DNA of 15,093 bases. Source: an uncultured Sphingomonas sp. (GTDB lineage Bacteria > Pseudomonadota > Alphaproteobacteria > Sphingomonadales > Sphingomonadaceae). The stretch is from NCBI RefSeq assembly GCF_934560975.1, contig NZ_CAKTFO010000037.1, positions 1-15,093 of the forward strand, given 5' to 3'. Positions 14,046-15,093 of the stretch are shown in pieces. Position numbers and translations under genes: made by a program. The notes beneath the pieces were generated by a model, which saw nothing but the letters and a program-made list of their open reading frames with translations, had not been told where the DNA came from and searched no databases. Position 1 is the first letter of the stretch, and every line of letters begins with the position of its first letter.

Positions 14046-15093
14046 ATGAGTGGTTTTACACGCGAACAGGCGGATGAGGTTCGGCACGGCGCACGCGCGG
14101 TGATTGCCTTGCCGGAATTGAGCAACGGCTTGCGCGACACGGACGCGCGGCTGGAAGAGGCGGCCGGGCTGGCGGGCGCAATCGGGCTGGACGTGTGCGA
14201 CAGGATGGCATTTCGCCTGCGCGCGCCCAAGCCCGCGACCCTGTTCGGTTCGGGTCAGGTCGAACAGATCGCCACCGCCGCGCGGATGCATGATGCCGAA
14301 CTGATCGTGGTCGATGCCGGCCTGACGCCCGTCCAGCAGCAGAATCTGGAAAAGGCGACCGAGGCCAAGGTGATCGATCGGACCGGCCTGATCCTGGAGA
14401 TCTTCGGTGAACGCGCCGCCACGGCGGAGGGCCGGCTGCAGGTGGAGCTTGCCCATCTCGACTATCAGGCGGGGCGGCTGGTGCGGTCCTGGACCCACCT
14501 GGAGCGGCAGCGTGGTGGCTTCGGTTTTCTGGGCGGCCCGGGCGAAACCCAGATCGAGGCCGATCGGCGCATGATCCGCGACCGCATGGCCAAGATCCGG
14601 CGCGAGCTGGAACAGGTGCGCAAGACACGCGGCCTGCACCGCGCCCGCCGCGAACGCGCGCCGTGGCCGGTGGTGGCTTTGGTCGGCTATACCAATGCCG
14701 GCAAGTCGACCCTGTTCAATCGCCTGACCGGCGCCGACGTGATGGCGGAAAACCTGCTGTTCGCGACGCTTGATCCGACCATGCGGCAAGTGTCGTTGCC
14801 GGGTCTGGACAAGGTGATCCTGTCCGACACGGTGGGTTTCGTGTCCGATCTGCCGACCCAATTGGTGGCAGCCTTTCGCGCCACGCTGGAGGAGGTAACG
14901 GCGGCCGACCTGATCCTCCACGTCCGCGACATCGCCCATCCCGACAGTGAGGCGCAGCGCGCCGACGTGCTGGCCGTCCTGCGGGAGATCGGCGTCGGAC
15001 CCGACCGGGAGGATGGCGAGGACGAGGGCGCCGCGATCATGGAAGTCTGGAACAAGGTCGACGCGCTGGACGAGGAGGGGCGCGAACGGGTCG
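14046..15093 (+). CDS. hflX: Ribosome-associated GTPase HflX (3' end outside window)
   Basis: GTPase that binds the 50S subunit and splits stalled or stress-arrested 70S ribosomes. 349 codons are visible. The N-terminal HflX domain includes FGSGQVEQIA, LTPVQQQNLEKAT, VIDRTGLILEIFGERA and the glycine-rich GGFGFLGGPGETQIE; a helical linker (RRMIRDRMAKIRRELEQVRKTR) leads to the G domain. Its P-loop GYTNAGKST is at residues 214-222, followed by DTVGFVSDLP (G3) and NKVD (G4). Family proteins are about 420-450 residues, so the C-terminal part is missing. The ATG at 14046 has no recognisable Shine-Dalgarno sequence. A two-codon ORF (ATG TCA TGA, 14041-14049) overlaps it. It lies 31 bases after hfq, the usual neighbour, so coupled expression is likely. 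Confidence 0.95.
   Translation, partial: MSGFTREQADEVRHGARAVIALPELSNGLRDTDARLEEAAGLAGAIGLDVCDRMAFRLRAPKPATLFGSGQVEQIATAARMHDAELIVVDAGLTPVQQQNLEKATEAKVIDRTGLILEIFGERAATAEGRLQVELAHLDYQAGRLVRSWTHLERQRGGFGFLGGPGETQIEADRRMIRDRMAKIRRELEQVRKTRGLHRARRERAPWPVVALVGYTNAGKSTLFNRLTGADVMAENLLFATLDPTMRQVSLPGLDKVILSDTVGFVSDLPTQLVAAFRATLEEVTAADLILHVRDIAHPDSEAQRADVLAVLREIGVGPDREDGEDEGAAIMEVWNKVDALDEEGRERV

Overview
The window reads as chromosome of a GC-rich alphaproteobacterium, most likely a sphingomonad (Sphingomonas or a close relative). The reasons are the order dusB-ntrB-ntrC-ntrY-ntrX-hfq-hflX, which is the classical alphaproteobacterial arrangement, a double-length Hfq of the kind I recall from sphingomonads, a GGAAC-N17-GTT general-stress (EcfG) promoter, and strong GC3 codon bias that leaves long false ORFs on the opposite strands. 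I see no tRNA, rRNA, CRISPR array, insertion sequence or prophage gene.

Positions 1-2099, minus strand: a sugar-utilisation pair. A family 43 glycosidase with an N-terminal export signal is followed 45 nt later by xylulokinase xylB, which runs off the left edge. A perfect 14-bp palindrome (2199-2212) of the LacI type overlaps the best -10 candidate, so the pair looks like a xylose-repressed operon for xylo- or arabino-oligosaccharides.

Positions 2265-2886, plus strand: a stress-type promoter drives a 149-residue basic, Lys/Ala/Arg-rich protein with one membrane helix. A 27-codon ORF with a hydrophobic tail may follow. Positions 2915-4192, minus strand: an MFS carrier of the LplT-like type.

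Positions 4289-15093, plus strand: one long co-directional run with short gaps or overlaps. A GNAT acetyltransferase, pgsA (phosphatidylglycerol synthesis), and moaD-moaE (the two subunits of molybdopterin synthase) come first. Then come dusB (tRNA dihydrouridine synthase), the NtrBC nitrogen two-component system, the membrane kinase and regulator NtrYX, the RNA chaperone Hfq and the GTPase HflX (cut by the right edge). NtrB/NtrC and NtrY/NtrX are paralogous pairs. NtrC keeps the sigma-54 contact loop GAFTGA, while NtrX has lost it.

The most interesting points are the tandem-domain Hfq whose second half has lost specific RNA-contact residues, the NtrX lacking GAFTGA, near-identical DNA tracts shared by ntrC and ntrX, the stress promoter in front of the histone-H1-like membrane protein, and the stem-loops around hfq. 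No wholly new multi-gene system is evident.
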